DNA from: UBA2589 sp038120095
GTDB taxonomy: Bacteria > Gemmatimonadota > Gemmatimonadetes > Longimicrobiales > Gaopeijiaceae
Assembly (NCBI GenBank): GCA_038120095.1
Contig: JAYOKZ010000055.1
Coordinates: 1-16,444, forward strand
Length of the DNA: 16,444 bases
Direction of reading: 5' to 3'
Positions 1 through 6,236 of the stretch are shown in pieces. How positions within the stretch are numbered: position 1 is the stretch's first letter; every line of letters starts with the position of its first letter. The notes under the pieces were generated by a model that searched no databases, was not told where the DNA came from, and worked only from the letters and a program-made list of their open reading frames with translations. The translations under genes and the position numbers were made by a program.

Positions 1-332
1 GCCCGCAGCGCATCCGCGAACGTCAGGGTCTCTGCAGCAACGTAGGCACTGAACTCGCCGAGCGAGTGCCCTGCGGCACACGACGGGCGTCCCGCCCGCT
101 CCCCGAGCACACGAAGGGCTGCCACGGAGTGACACAGAAGGGCCGGTTGTGCGTTCTGCGTGGCGGTGAGGTGGTCTTCGGGCCCGTGATGCATGAGGGA
201 TGAAAGCGCAAAGCCCAGAACGGAATCCGCCTCGGCGAAGACGGCGGCGGCGGCGGGCTCCTCGTCGACGAGGGCTGAGGCCATGCCGACGTACTGCGAC
301 CCCTGTCCGGGAAATAAGAGGGCAAGCGTCAT
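1..332 (-). CDS. fabD: Malonyl-CoA:ACP transacylase, N-terminal part (cut by window edge)
   Basis: FabD moves the malonyl group from coenzyme A to acyl carrier protein, supplying the extender unit for type II fatty-acid synthesis in the cytoplasm. About 110 residues are visible, starting MTLALLFPGQGSQYVGMA, which is the family's typical N-terminus with its oxyanion-loop PGQGSQ motif. The nucleophile motif GHSLGE lies at residues 88-93, with Ser90 as the catalytic serine. The rest of the protein, including the catalytic His, lies beyond the left edge; there is no sign that the gene is broken. The ATG at 330-332 is 17 bases after the fabH stop, and I see no good ribosome binding site in that gap, so translation may depend on coupling to fabH. 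The reading was made by hand on the reverse complement. Identity is near certain from the motifs and the neighbouring fabH. Confidence 0.95.
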   Translation of the reverse strand, partial: MTLALLFPGQGSQYVGMASALVDEEPAAAAVFAEADSVLGFALSSLMHHGPEDHLTATQNAQPALLCHSVAALRVLGERAGRPSCAAGHSLGEFSAYVAAETLTFADALR

Positions 333-349
333 GGGAGGCAGGGCAACCG

Positions 350-1345
350 CTACATCCGGATGGTCATGGCACCCCAGGTGAGCCCCGCCCCGAATGCCAC
401 CGTGAGCACATTCGATCCCTCTGAGATCCGGCCCTGCTCACGTGCTTCGTCAAAAGCGACAGGTACCGTTGCAGAGCTCATGTTCCCGTAACGGTCGACG
501 TTGACGAACACCTTGTCCATCGGGAGTCCGGCGTACTTGGCTGTTGCCTCAATGATGCGAATGTTCGCCTGGTGGGGCACGAGGAGGTCGATGTCTCCCG
601 CCGTAAGCCCAGCTTTGCTCATGGCGATATCGCAGGCCTCCGCCATCGAGCGCACGGCATTCTTGAAGATCTCGCGACCCTGCATCTTCAGAAGGTGCCG
701 CCCTTCGTCAAGCACACCCTGACTGAGGGGGTCGATCGCTCCACCGCCCGGACGGTGGAGTAGTTCCGCCAGGTTCCCGTCGGATTGCAGGTGCGACGAA
801 AGGATCCCTCGACCCGATCCACGCGAGGGACGGAGCACCGCAGCACCGCCGCCATCTCCGAAAAGCACGGCGGTCGTCCGGTCCGTCCAGTCGAGGATTG
901 CGCTCATCTTTTCGGCTGCCACCACGAGGGCGACCTCTGCCCGGCCCGCCGCGATGTAACCTTCGGCCATGCTCAGCCCGTAGATGTGCCCTGTACACGC
1001 CGCCATGATGTCAAACGCGACGGCGTTGTCGCAGCCAAGCAGGGCCTGAATGTCACACGCCGTAGACGGAAGCCACCGGTCAGGGGTGGCCGTCGAGACG
1101 ATGAGGATATCGACTTCGCCGGGCTCGACCCCGGCCTCGCTCATTGCTCTTCGGGCTGCCTCCGAGCCCAGATGGGCAGCGTGCATTCCGTCGGGCGCTA
1201 TGCGGCGTTCGCCAATGCCTGTTCGGGAGCGGATCCACTCGTCGGAGGTTTCCATCGTCCGGGCGAGGTCGTCATTGGTGACCACGTTGTCCGGAAGGAA
1301 GCGCCCCGTGCCGACAATCTCTGCAAGAGGCTCGGGCTTCTTCAT
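350..1345 (-). CDS. fabH: Beta-ketoacyl-ACP synthase III (KASIII)
   Basis: FabH starts fatty-acid chains by condensing an acyl-CoA primer with malonyl-ACP. The 331-residue product matches the family length. The Cys-His-Asn triad is clear: Cys117 in MAACTGHIYG, His258 in VPHQANIRII, and Asn288 in DRYGNMSSA. The glycine-rich GDGGGAAVL segment and the C-terminal AFGAGLTWGA are also typical. The frame is open 58 codons further upstream, but I chose the ATG at 1343-1345 because the protein then begins MKKPEPLAEIVGTGRFLP, as the family does. A strong ribosome binding site, GAGGAG (1354-1359), lies eight bases before this start. The start overlaps the plsX stop by four bases (ATGA), so translational coupling to plsX is likely. 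fabD follows in the same direction. The primer (acetyl-CoA or a branched acyl-CoA) cannot be told from the sequence by eye. Confidence 0.97.
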   Translation of the reverse strand: MKKPEPLAEIVGTGRFLPDNVVTNDDLARTMETSDEWIRSRTGIGERRIAPDGMHAAHLGSEAARRAMSEAGVEPGEVDILIVSTATPDRWLPSTACDIQALLGCDNAVAFDIMAACTGHIYGLSMAEGYIAAGRAEVALVVAAEKMSAILDWTDRTTAVLFGDGGGAAVLRPSRGSGRGILSSHLQSDGNLAELLHRPGGGAIDPLSQGVLDEGRHLLKMQGREIFKNAVRSMAEACDIAMSKAGLTAGDIDLLVPHQANIRIIEATAKYAGLPMDKVFVNVDRYGNMSSATVPVAFDEAREQGRISEGSNVLTVAFGAGLTWGAMTIRM

Positions 1346-2319
1346 CCGTCGAACTCCTCGGCGGTGTTGGTCACAAGGCCCGACCGAGCAGCTCGAGCCG
1401 CGACGATCAACGCGTTCTGGATTGCCTTGGGCGAAGAACTTCCGTGGCAGATGATGGAGACACCCCCAACACCGAGGAGTGGAGCACCACCGTACTCCGC
1501 ATAGTCGAGCATTCTCCACACCCGTTCAAGGTCCACCTCAGCGCCGGCGTCAGGCCCAATCTCGGACCGCAGGAGATCGACGATGTAGCCAGCGACCGAC
1601 TCATAGAACTTGAGCAGGACATTACCCACGAATCCATCGCATACGATGACATCACATTCGCCTCGTACGATGTCACGTCCCTCGATGTTTCCGACGAAGT
1701 TGACCCCTGCCGCCTCCGTCAAGAGGCTGTACGCCTCGACCGTCAGATCATCTCCCTTCCCTGGCTCCTCTCCGATGTTGAGGAGGCCTACGCGCGGATT
1801 CGGGCGTCCCATGGCGTCACGCATGTAGGTGCTGCCGAGGTGGGCGAATTGCACGAGATGTCGAGGCTTGCATCCGACATTCGCACCCGCGTCGAGCAGG
1901 AGACTGAGTTCTCCCGCGGTCGGAAGAAGCGTGCCCACGGGAGGGCGATCGACCCCGGGGATCGGTCGGAGAATGAACAGAGAAGAGGCCATCACGGCGC
2001 CGGTCGACCCTGCGCTCACGAACGCGTCGGCTTCACGGTCCCTGTGGAGCTTGAGCCCGACTGCGATCGAGGATTCCGGCTTGCGCCGAACAGCCGACGC
2101 CGGGGAGTCCTCAGCGGTGACTCGATCCGGGGCATGGAGCACCCGGATTCCTACGGGGGTGTCGGCATATGTCCCGAGTTCGTCTCTGATGAGCTGCTCG
2201 TCGCCCACCAGGATGACCTCACGGACCTCTGTGCCTACCTGCTGGAGAGCGGCGACCGCGCCCGCAACTTCGGCCGAGGGTGCGCTGTCGGACCCCATCG
2301 CATCCAGAGCTATACGCAC
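1342..2319 (-). CDS. plsX: Phosphate acyltransferase PlsX
   Basis: PlsX is a peripheral membrane enzyme that converts acyl-ACP to acyl-phosphate, the donor used by PlsY in the first step of phospholipid synthesis. Family motifs run in order: RIALDAMGSD at the N-terminus, SAGSTGA (102-108), LLDAGANVGCKP (141-152), NIGEE (181-185), NIEGRDI (211-217) and CDGFVGNVLLK (227-237). The length of 325 residues is usual. I chose the GTG at 2317-2319 as start: it places RIALDAMGSD at the N-terminus, and a GGAG lies nine bases upstream. A TTG ten codons further upstream (2347-2349) is possible but adds residues not expected in the family. The gene lies 77 bases after rpmF, a spacer in which I see no promoter or terminator, and its TGA overlaps the fabH ATG. 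This coupling links phospholipid and fatty-acid synthesis, as in many bacteria. Confidence 0.96.
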   Translation of the reverse strand: MRIALDAMGSDSAPSAEVAGAVAALQQVGTEVREVILVGDEQLIRDELGTYADTPVGIRVLHAPDRVTAEDSPASAVRRKPESSIAVGLKLHRDREADAFVSAGSTGAVMASSLFILRPIPGVDRPPVGTLLPTAGELSLLLDAGANVGCKPRHLVQFAHLGSTYMRDAMGRPNPRVGLLNIGEEPGKGDDLTVEAYSLLTEAAGVNFVGNIEGRDIVRGECDVIVCDGFVGNVLLKFYESVAGYIVDLLRSEIGPDAGAEVDLERVWRMLDYAEYGGAPLLGVGGVSIICHGSSSPKAIQNALIVAARAARSGLVTNTAEEFDG

Positions 2320-2396
2320 GATGGCATGCTCCACGCGGTGGTTGGCCAACGGCGCGCCCGCCGATCGAACGGACCGAAGCCCACGTCACGGAGCAC

Positions 2397-2579
2397 TCAG
2401 TCTGCGTCGATTTCGAGGACGGCTTCGCCCTTGTAATGCCCGCACGTGGGGCAGACACGGTGGGGTTGCTTGGTGTCCCCGCACTTCGGGCACGAGTGCA
2501 CGGTGACACCCTCCGCCTTGAAGTGCGTGCGGCGTTTTCTCTTACGCTGCTTCGACGTGCGTTTCTTCGGTACGGCCAT
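2397..2579 (-). CDS. rpmF: 50S ribosomal protein L32
   Basis: This 60-residue protein of the large ribosomal subunit starts MAVPKKRTSKQRKRKRR, the very basic rRNA-binding N-terminus of bL32. It carries a complete zinc ribbon, CPKC at residues 30-33 and CPTC at 43-46, so it is the zinc-binding form rather than the cysteine-free paralogue induced under zinc starvation in some bacteria. It starts only four bases after the stop of the DUF177/YceD gene and is followed by plsX, an arrangement (yceD-rpmF-plsX-fabH) found across many phyla. It is therefore almost certainly translated from the same mRNA as its neighbours. Confidence 0.97.
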   Translation of the reverse strand: MAVPKKRTSKQRKRKRRTHFKAEGVTVHSCPKCGDTKQPHRVCPTCGHYKGEAVLEIDAD

Positions 2580-2583
2580 GGTT

Positions 2584-3093
2584 CTACTCGCTCTTCAGGT
2601 CCCGAAGCGCCGCCCACCGGGGGTCGACCTCGTCATCGGTGCACGCACAGACCTCACGGTTGAGGTTCGTGCCACACCGTGGGCAGAGGCCCCGACACTT
2701 CGGATCACACTCCACATAAGGATTCACAGCGAGGATCACCTCCTCGCGAACTGCCTGACTCAAGTCGAGCTCCTCCCCCTCCGGCTCCAGGGGGTACACC
2801 CCACCATCGTCCTCATCTCCTGACGGCCCAGCCACAAACACCATCGTCAGGTCTCGAGCGAACGGTGTCTCGACTGAGTCGAGGCACCGACGGCAATCCT
2901 GCCGCAGTACTCCTCTCGCGGGACCCCGAACTACAACTTCTCCGGACCCCGCATACATCGCCCGAAGATCTGCGACAAGGGCGCCAACCCACGAAAACCC
3001 CGAGTCTTTCCAGAAGTCATCATTGCCAGAAAGGGAGCCCTGAACGACGCTGCTCCCTTCCCGCGCAAGATGCCCGAGGTTCAACGTCAACAT
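2584..3093 (-). CDS. DUF177/YceD family protein
   Basis: This 169-residue protein belongs to the DUF177 (YceD) family. Members have been linked in E. coli and plants to 23S rRNA accumulation or processing, which fits the neighbouring ribosomal protein gene; the molecular activity is not settled. Family features are DCRRCLD (Cys67, Cys70), the LDLSQAVREE motif (109-118), then a cysteine cluster (Cys129, 133, 137, 140, 149, 151) within the GLCPRCGTNLN region, and the C-terminal DPRWAALRDLK. The cysteines suggest a bound metal, probably zinc (inference). The stretch ECDPKC before GLCPRC differs slightly from the more usual spacing. The ATG at 3091-3093 gives the expected N-terminus; there is no ribosome binding site before it, and a candidate promoter sits so close that the mRNA may lack a leader. 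It is the first gene of the rpmF-plsX-fabH-fabD unit. Confidence 0.92.
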   Translation of the reverse strand: MLTLNLGHLAREGSSVVQGSLSGNDDFWKDSGFSWVGALVADLRAMYAGSGEVVVRGPARGVLRQDCRRCLDSVETPFARDLTMVFVAGPSGDEDDGGVYPLEPEGEELDLSQAVREEVILAVNPYVECDPKCRGLCPRCGTNLNREVCACTDDEVDPRWAALRDLKSE

Positions 3094-3101
3094 AGTCGTA
3101 A

Positions 3102-3129
3102 AAGCTAGTGAGAACCAAGGGAAAGTCTA
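3102..3129 (-). promoter_or_regulatory. Candidate promoter of the DUF177-rpmF-plsX-fabH-fabD unit
   Basis: On the minus strand a TAGACT (3124-3129, four of six matches to the -35 consensus TTGACA) is separated by 16 bases from TAGCTT (3102-3107), which I read as the -10 element. The expected transcription start, about seven bases beyond the -10 element, is near 3095, only about two bases before the ATG at 3093. The same TAGCTT hexamer appears in the candidate sucC promoter. The location in a 76-base spacer between ndk and the next gene block supports a promoter here. The assignment rests on consensus matching only. Confidence 0.45.
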
Positions 3130-3169
3130 GGTAGCCGCCGCCCGGGATCGACTGCCCCGACGCGTGGGG

Positions 3170-3589
3170 TCAGAGTCCGAGCTGCTCGTGCGAAGAGAAG
3201 AAGAACCCGATCTCGAGCGCGGCATTCTCGTCGGAATCCGAAGCATGAATCGCGTTCCGACCTTTCGACTCCGCGTACAGCCTGCGAACGGTCCCCTCGG
3301 CGGCCTCGGCGGGGTCGGTAGCTCCAATCGTCTCGCGAAGCCGTGACACCGCGCTGTCCGCCTCCAGAACCATCGGAATCACTGGACCGGACATCATGAA
3401 TTCGACCAGCTCGTCATAGAAGGGTCGACCTTCATGGACGGCGTAAAAGGCGCCTGCCTGAGCCCTGTTCAGACGGGTCAGGCGCATCGCACGGACGGTG
3501 AAACCCGCCCCCTCCAGATGGGCCAGAATGCTCCCGGCCTTTCCCGCGCCCACGGCGTCCGGCTTGATGATCGCAAGTGTCAGGCTCAT
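3170..3589 (-). CDS. ndk: Nucleoside diphosphate kinase
   Basis: Ndk transfers the gamma phosphate from ATP to other nucleoside diphosphates through a phosphohistidine, balancing the NTP and dNTP pools. The 139-residue protein has the N-terminal LAIIKPDAV motif with Lys9, the Kpn-loop region around ATDPAEAAEGTVRR, and the active-site segment NAIHASDS, with catalytic His115 and Asn112. An alanine follows the histidine where glycine is more usual; this is a mild substitution and the enzyme should be active. The start ATG (3587-3589) overlaps the stop of the upstream CBS gene by four bases (ATGA), and AGAGGA sits six bases before it, so the two are translationally coupled. It is the last gene of the sucC-sucD-CBS-ndk block. 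The 76 bases that follow hold a short weak hairpin and the next candidate promoter. Confidence 0.97.
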   Translation of the reverse strand: MSLTLAIIKPDAVGAGKAGSILAHLEGAGFTVRAMRLTRLNRAQAGAFYAVHEGRPFYDELVEFMMSGPVIPMVLEADSAVSRLRETIGATDPAEAAEGTVRRLYAESKGRNAIHASDSDENAALEIGFFFSSHEQLGL

Positions 3590-4053
3590 TGGTCTTCCTC
3601 TTGTTCGTTCGTGTTGTCGCTGCTTCCATGCAGCGCGCGCAGGATCGCGTCTCTCGTGATCAGTCCAATCAGCTCCCCATCCCGCACGACAGGGAGCTGT
3701 TCCACATCGCGGTTCATCATGATGCGTGCCGCATCGAGCAGCGGTTGCGTCTCCGACACACAGAGGACCGCACGAGTCATGACGTCTCGGGCGGTCAGTC
3801 CGTTGCCACCTTCCGAGCCAGTCGTGTCGTCCGAGGGTCCGTCGCGAAGGACCCGCCGGAGTGCATCCCCAGTCGTAATGATCCCAAGGACTTCATACTG
3901 CTCACCGACGACGGGGATCGCACGAGCCCGCCGGCGAACCATGAGGTCCACGACCTCGACCCACGGGGTGTCCGGGTACACTCGATACTGAACCGCGTCG
4001 AAGACGTGCTCGACGCTCAGTTCACGACTGCGGTTTCCATCCATACGCGCCAT
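3586..4053 (-). CDS. Two-CBS-domain protein, possible nucleotide sensor
   Basis: A 155-residue protein made of two CBS domains and little else. CBS1 covers about residues 12-70 (VEHVFDAVQYRVYPDT to LGIITTGDALRRVL) and CBS2 about 86-142 (LTARDVMTRAVLCVSE to LIGLITRDAILRAL). Paired CBS domains form a Bateman module that usually binds AMP, ADP, ATP or related adenosyl ligands. A glycine- and aspartate-rich linker (70-85) joins them and the C-terminus is acidic. There is no catalytic or membrane domain, so the protein would act through ligand-dependent binding to a partner, which cannot be named. It lies 57 bases after sucD and overlaps ndk by four bases; the context suggests a link to nucleotide energy status (inference). 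The start is uncertain: GTG at 4060-4062, ATG at 4051-4053 and ATG at 4042-4044 are all in frame and none has a clear ribosome binding site. Confidence 0.88.
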   Translation of the reverse strand: MARMDGNRSRELSVEHVFDAVQYRVYPDTPWVEVVDLMVRRRARAIPVVGEQYEVLGIITTGDALRRVLRDGPSDDTTGSEGGNGLTARDVMTRAVLCVSETQPLLDAARIMMNRDVEQLPVVRDGELIGLITRDAILRALHGSSDNTNEQEEDQ

Positions 4054-4110
4054 CCGACCCACGGGGGAACAACGTCGGCGTCCAGGCCAAGGTAAACGGG
4101 TCCGGTTCCC

Positions 4111-4995
4111 TTACCCCAGAGCTTCCTGGATCAGGCCCACGATGTCCGCAGGACGCTGAGCCACGGCGATGCCGTGATCCGCGAAGGCTTTCATCTTCTC
4201 CTCCGCCGTGCCGGCCGATCCACTGATGATTGCTCCCGCGTGCCCCATCTGACGACCTGGTGGCGCAGTCTGGCCCGCGATGAAGCCGACCACAGGCTTG
4301 GACATGGACTCACGTACGAACGCTGCAGCCTCCTGCTCGTCCGTGCCCCCGATTTCCCCGATCATCACCACGGCGGACGTGTCAGGATCCGCCTCGAAGG
4401 CTTTCAAGCAATCGATGAAGTTCGTCCCGATCAGAGGATCGCCTCCGATGCCGACGCACGTTGTCTGGCCGAGTCCCACCTGAGTGAGCTGAAACACGGC
4501 CTCGTACGTGAGTGTCCCCGATCGGGAGACGACGCCCACCGGGCCTTCTTTCACGATTTGGGCCGGGAGGATTCCGACTTTGGACTTCCCGGGTGAGATG
4601 AGGCCCGGACAATTGGGCCCGAGGATTCGTACACCCTTGTCCCTCGCGAACGCATGCGCCCGGGCCATGTCCAGCACGGGCACACCCTCGGTGATCGCGA
4701 CCACCAGGGCTACCCCGGAATCAGCGGCCTCGAGAATGGCGTTCGACGCGAAGGCTGGTGGCACGTACACGACGGACGTATTGGCTCCGGTCGCAGCCAC
4801 TGCTTCGTCCATGGCGTTGAAGATCGGGACGGAACTGCCGTCCGGACCCGTGAAGGTTTGCCCACCTTTCCCGGGCGTAACGCCCGCGACCACCTGGGTA
4901 CCGTACTCCATCATCTGGCTCGTGTGAAACGAACCATCACGGCCCGTGATGCCCTGTACGACGAGCCGCGTCTCTTTGTCGATGAAAATGGCCAT
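4111..4995 (-). CDS. sucD: Succinyl-CoA synthetase, alpha subunit
   Basis: SucD is the CoA-binding, phosphohistidine-bearing subunit of succinyl-CoA synthetase, the TCA-cycle step that makes ATP or GTP from succinyl-CoA. The 294-residue protein has the CoA-binding Rossmann N-terminus (QGITGRDGSFH, residues 14-24), GPNCPG (126-131), the VVSRSGTLTYE segment (155-165), GIGGDP (182-187), and the phosphorylated histidine His252 in GHAGAIISGSAG. Length and motif order are normal. The ATG at 4993-4995 follows the sucC stop by six bases, so the two subunits are made from one mRNA. No strong ribosome binding site is seen in that short gap. A 57-base spacer then leads to the CBS-domain gene; it contains a six-base inverted repeat (GGGAAC/GTTCCC) with widely spaced arms but no terminator-like T-tract. 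Confidence 0.98.
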   Translation of the reverse strand: MAIFIDKETRLVVQGITGRDGSFHTSQMMEYGTQVVAGVTPGKGGQTFTGPDGSSVPIFNAMDEAVAATGANTSVVYVPPAFASNAILEAADSGVALVVAITEGVPVLDMARAHAFARDKGVRILGPNCPGLISPGKSKVGILPAQIVKEGPVGVVSRSGTLTYEAVFQLTQVGLGQTTCVGIGGDPLIGTNFIDCLKAFEADPDTSAVVMIGEIGGTDEQEAAAFVRESMSKPVVGFIAGQTAPPGRQMGHAGAIISGSAGTAEEKMKAFADHGIAVAQRPADIVGLIQEALG

Positions 4996-5001
4996 GTCTT
5001 T

Positions 5002-6135
5002 CTATTCCTTCGCCAGCTCAACGGCCTTTTCGACCACAGCATCCATCGATGTGTAGGCCGAGAAGCCAGCTTCTTCGAGAATCTTGACCCCGCGTTCCTC
5101 ATTCGTGCCCGTCAGGCGAATGACGATCGGGGGCTGGATGTCGATGCGACGAGTTGCTTCGACGATTCCGTTGGCCACGTCATCACAGCGCGTGATGCCT
5201 CCGAAAATGTTGAAGAGAATCACCTTCACATTGGGGTCGGAGGTGATGATTTCCAGGGCCGATACGACTTTGTCGGGATTCGAAGATCCACCGATGTCCA
5301 GGAAGTTGGCCGGCTCGCCGCCGTAGTACTTCACGAGGTCCATCGTCGCCATCGCCAGCCCCGCACCATTCACGCAGCAGCCGACGTTGCCGTCCAGTTT
5401 TACGTACGAGAGCCCCGCTTCACGCGCCTTGGTTTCGGACTCGGGCTCGGCCGACAGGTCCCGCATGGCCGCGACATCTGGTCGACGGAACAACTCATTT
5501 CCGTCGATGCTCATTTTCGCGTCGATCGCCTTGATCTCACCCTCGGGTGTCGTGATCAGGGGGTTGATCTCCGTCATCGAGGCGCCGGAGTCCACAAACG
5601 CCTCATAAAGCTGGCTGACGACCTTCCCGGCCTGCTTGATCAGGGCGGGGTCATCATACAGGAAGTTGGCCAGCCAGAGGGCCTGGTGCGGAAGCAGACC
5701 GTACCGTGGGTCCACAGAGAGCTTGCGGATCCGGTCGGGTGTCGAGGCCGCCACCTCTTCAATGTCCATGCCGCCGTCCGGCGAGACCATGAAGGTGGCT
5801 GCCTGGTTCTTCCGATCGATGAGAACCCCGACGTAGGCCTCGGTCGCGATGTCTTCGGCAGGGGTCACAAGTACCTGTTCCACGACGAGACCCTTGATTT
5901 CCATTCCAAGAATGGCCGCGGCATGCTCGCGAGCCGATGCCGAATCGGCGCAATACTTGACCCCGCCCGCCTTCCCTCGCCCGCCTGAATGAACCTGTGC
6001 CTTCACCATGACGGCTCGGCCGTACTCGATCGCGATCGCTTCGGCTTCGTCCGGAGTGGTGGCAACCCGTCCCGGAGGAACGGGAATGCCAGCAAGAGCG
6101 AACCGCTCCTTAGCCTGGTACTCGTGGATGTCCAT
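5002..6135 (-). CDS. sucC: Succinyl-CoA synthetase, beta subunit (ADP/GDP-forming)
   Basis: SucC is the nucleotide- and succinate-binding subunit that pairs with SucD. The 377-residue protein opens with MDIHEYQAKERFALAGIPVP, the standard ATP-grasp start, followed by KAQVHSGGRGKAGGVK (45-60, nucleotide-binding lysines and glycine-rich loop), EINPLI (189-194, metal binding), the phosphate-binding loop GNVGCCVNGAGLAMAT (249-264) and FGGITRCDDVA (311-321) in the ligase domain. It is about ten residues shorter than the E. coli protein, within family range. The ADP or GDP preference cannot be called by eye. The ATG at 6133-6135 has only a weak upstream purine stretch. A candidate promoter overlaps the end of the preceding UPF0182 gene, and a stable hairpin sits in the leader. 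sucD follows after six bases. Confidence 0.98.
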   Translation of the reverse strand: MDIHEYQAKERFALAGIPVPPGRVATTPDEAEAIAIEYGRAVMVKAQVHSGGRGKAGGVKYCADSASAREHAAAILGMEIKGLVVEQVLVTPAEDIATEAYVGVLIDRKNQAATFMVSPDGGMDIEEVAASTPDRIRKLSVDPRYGLLPHQALWLANFLYDDPALIKQAGKVVSQLYEAFVDSGASMTEINPLITTPEGEIKAIDAKMSIDGNELFRRPDVAAMRDLSAEPESETKAREAGLSYVKLDGNVGCCVNGAGLAMATMDLVKYYGGEPANFLDIGGSSNPDKVVSALEIITSDPNVKVILFNIFGGITRCDDVANGIVEATRRIDIQPPIVIRLTGTNEERGVKILEEAGFSAYTSMDAVVEKAVELAKE

Positions 6136-6171
6136 GCGTTTTTCGGCGGGTGAAAGAACCCTGCGGATGGG

Positions 6172-6188
6172 CCGCGCGAGAGGCGCGG
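6172..6188 (-). other. Leader hairpin upstream of sucC
   Basis: On the minus strand CCGCGC and GCGCGG form a perfect six-base-pair, all G-C stem around a five-base loop (CTCTC). It lies between the predicted transcription start (about 6197) and the sucC ATG (6135), so it would form near the 5' end of the sucCD mRNA. No T-tract follows on either strand, so it does not look like an intrinsic terminator. It could stabilise the 5' end or affect translation, or it could be incidental in GC-rich DNA. Confidence 0.4.
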
Positions 6189-6203
6189 TAGGGATAGCAA
6201 AAA

Positions 6204-6232
6204 AAGCTACCAGAGCGCGGAACGCGGATCAA
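6204..6232 (-). promoter_or_regulatory. Candidate promoter of sucC-sucD-CBS-ndk
   Basis: On the minus strand TTGATC (6227-6232, four of six to the -35 consensus) is followed after exactly 17 bases by TAGCTT (6204-6209), giving a predicted start near 6197 and a leader of about 62 bases. The -35 element lies immediately after the UPF0182 stop codon (6237-6239). A seven-T run begins inside the -10 element. The same TAGCTT hexamer stands before the DUF177 gene. Assigned by pattern only. Confidence 0.45.
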
Positions 6233-6236
6233 CGCG

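Noticed and set aside
2320..2396. A separate promoter or terminator in the rpmF-plsX spacer
   Set aside because: I found a short GC-rich repeat (CGGCG/CGCCG) but no T-tract and no convincing -35/-10 pair; co-transcription is the simpler reading.
3155..3169. Hairpin right after the ndk stop codon as an intrinsic terminator
   Set aside because: The stem is only four base pairs around a seven-base loop and no T-tract follows on the minus strand, so it does not meet the pattern of an intrinsic terminator.
4654..5988. A 444-codon plus-strand open frame opposite sucC and sucD
   Set aside because: It spans two well-conserved genes and their junction on the other strand, which points to GC-driven lack of stops and not to a real gene.
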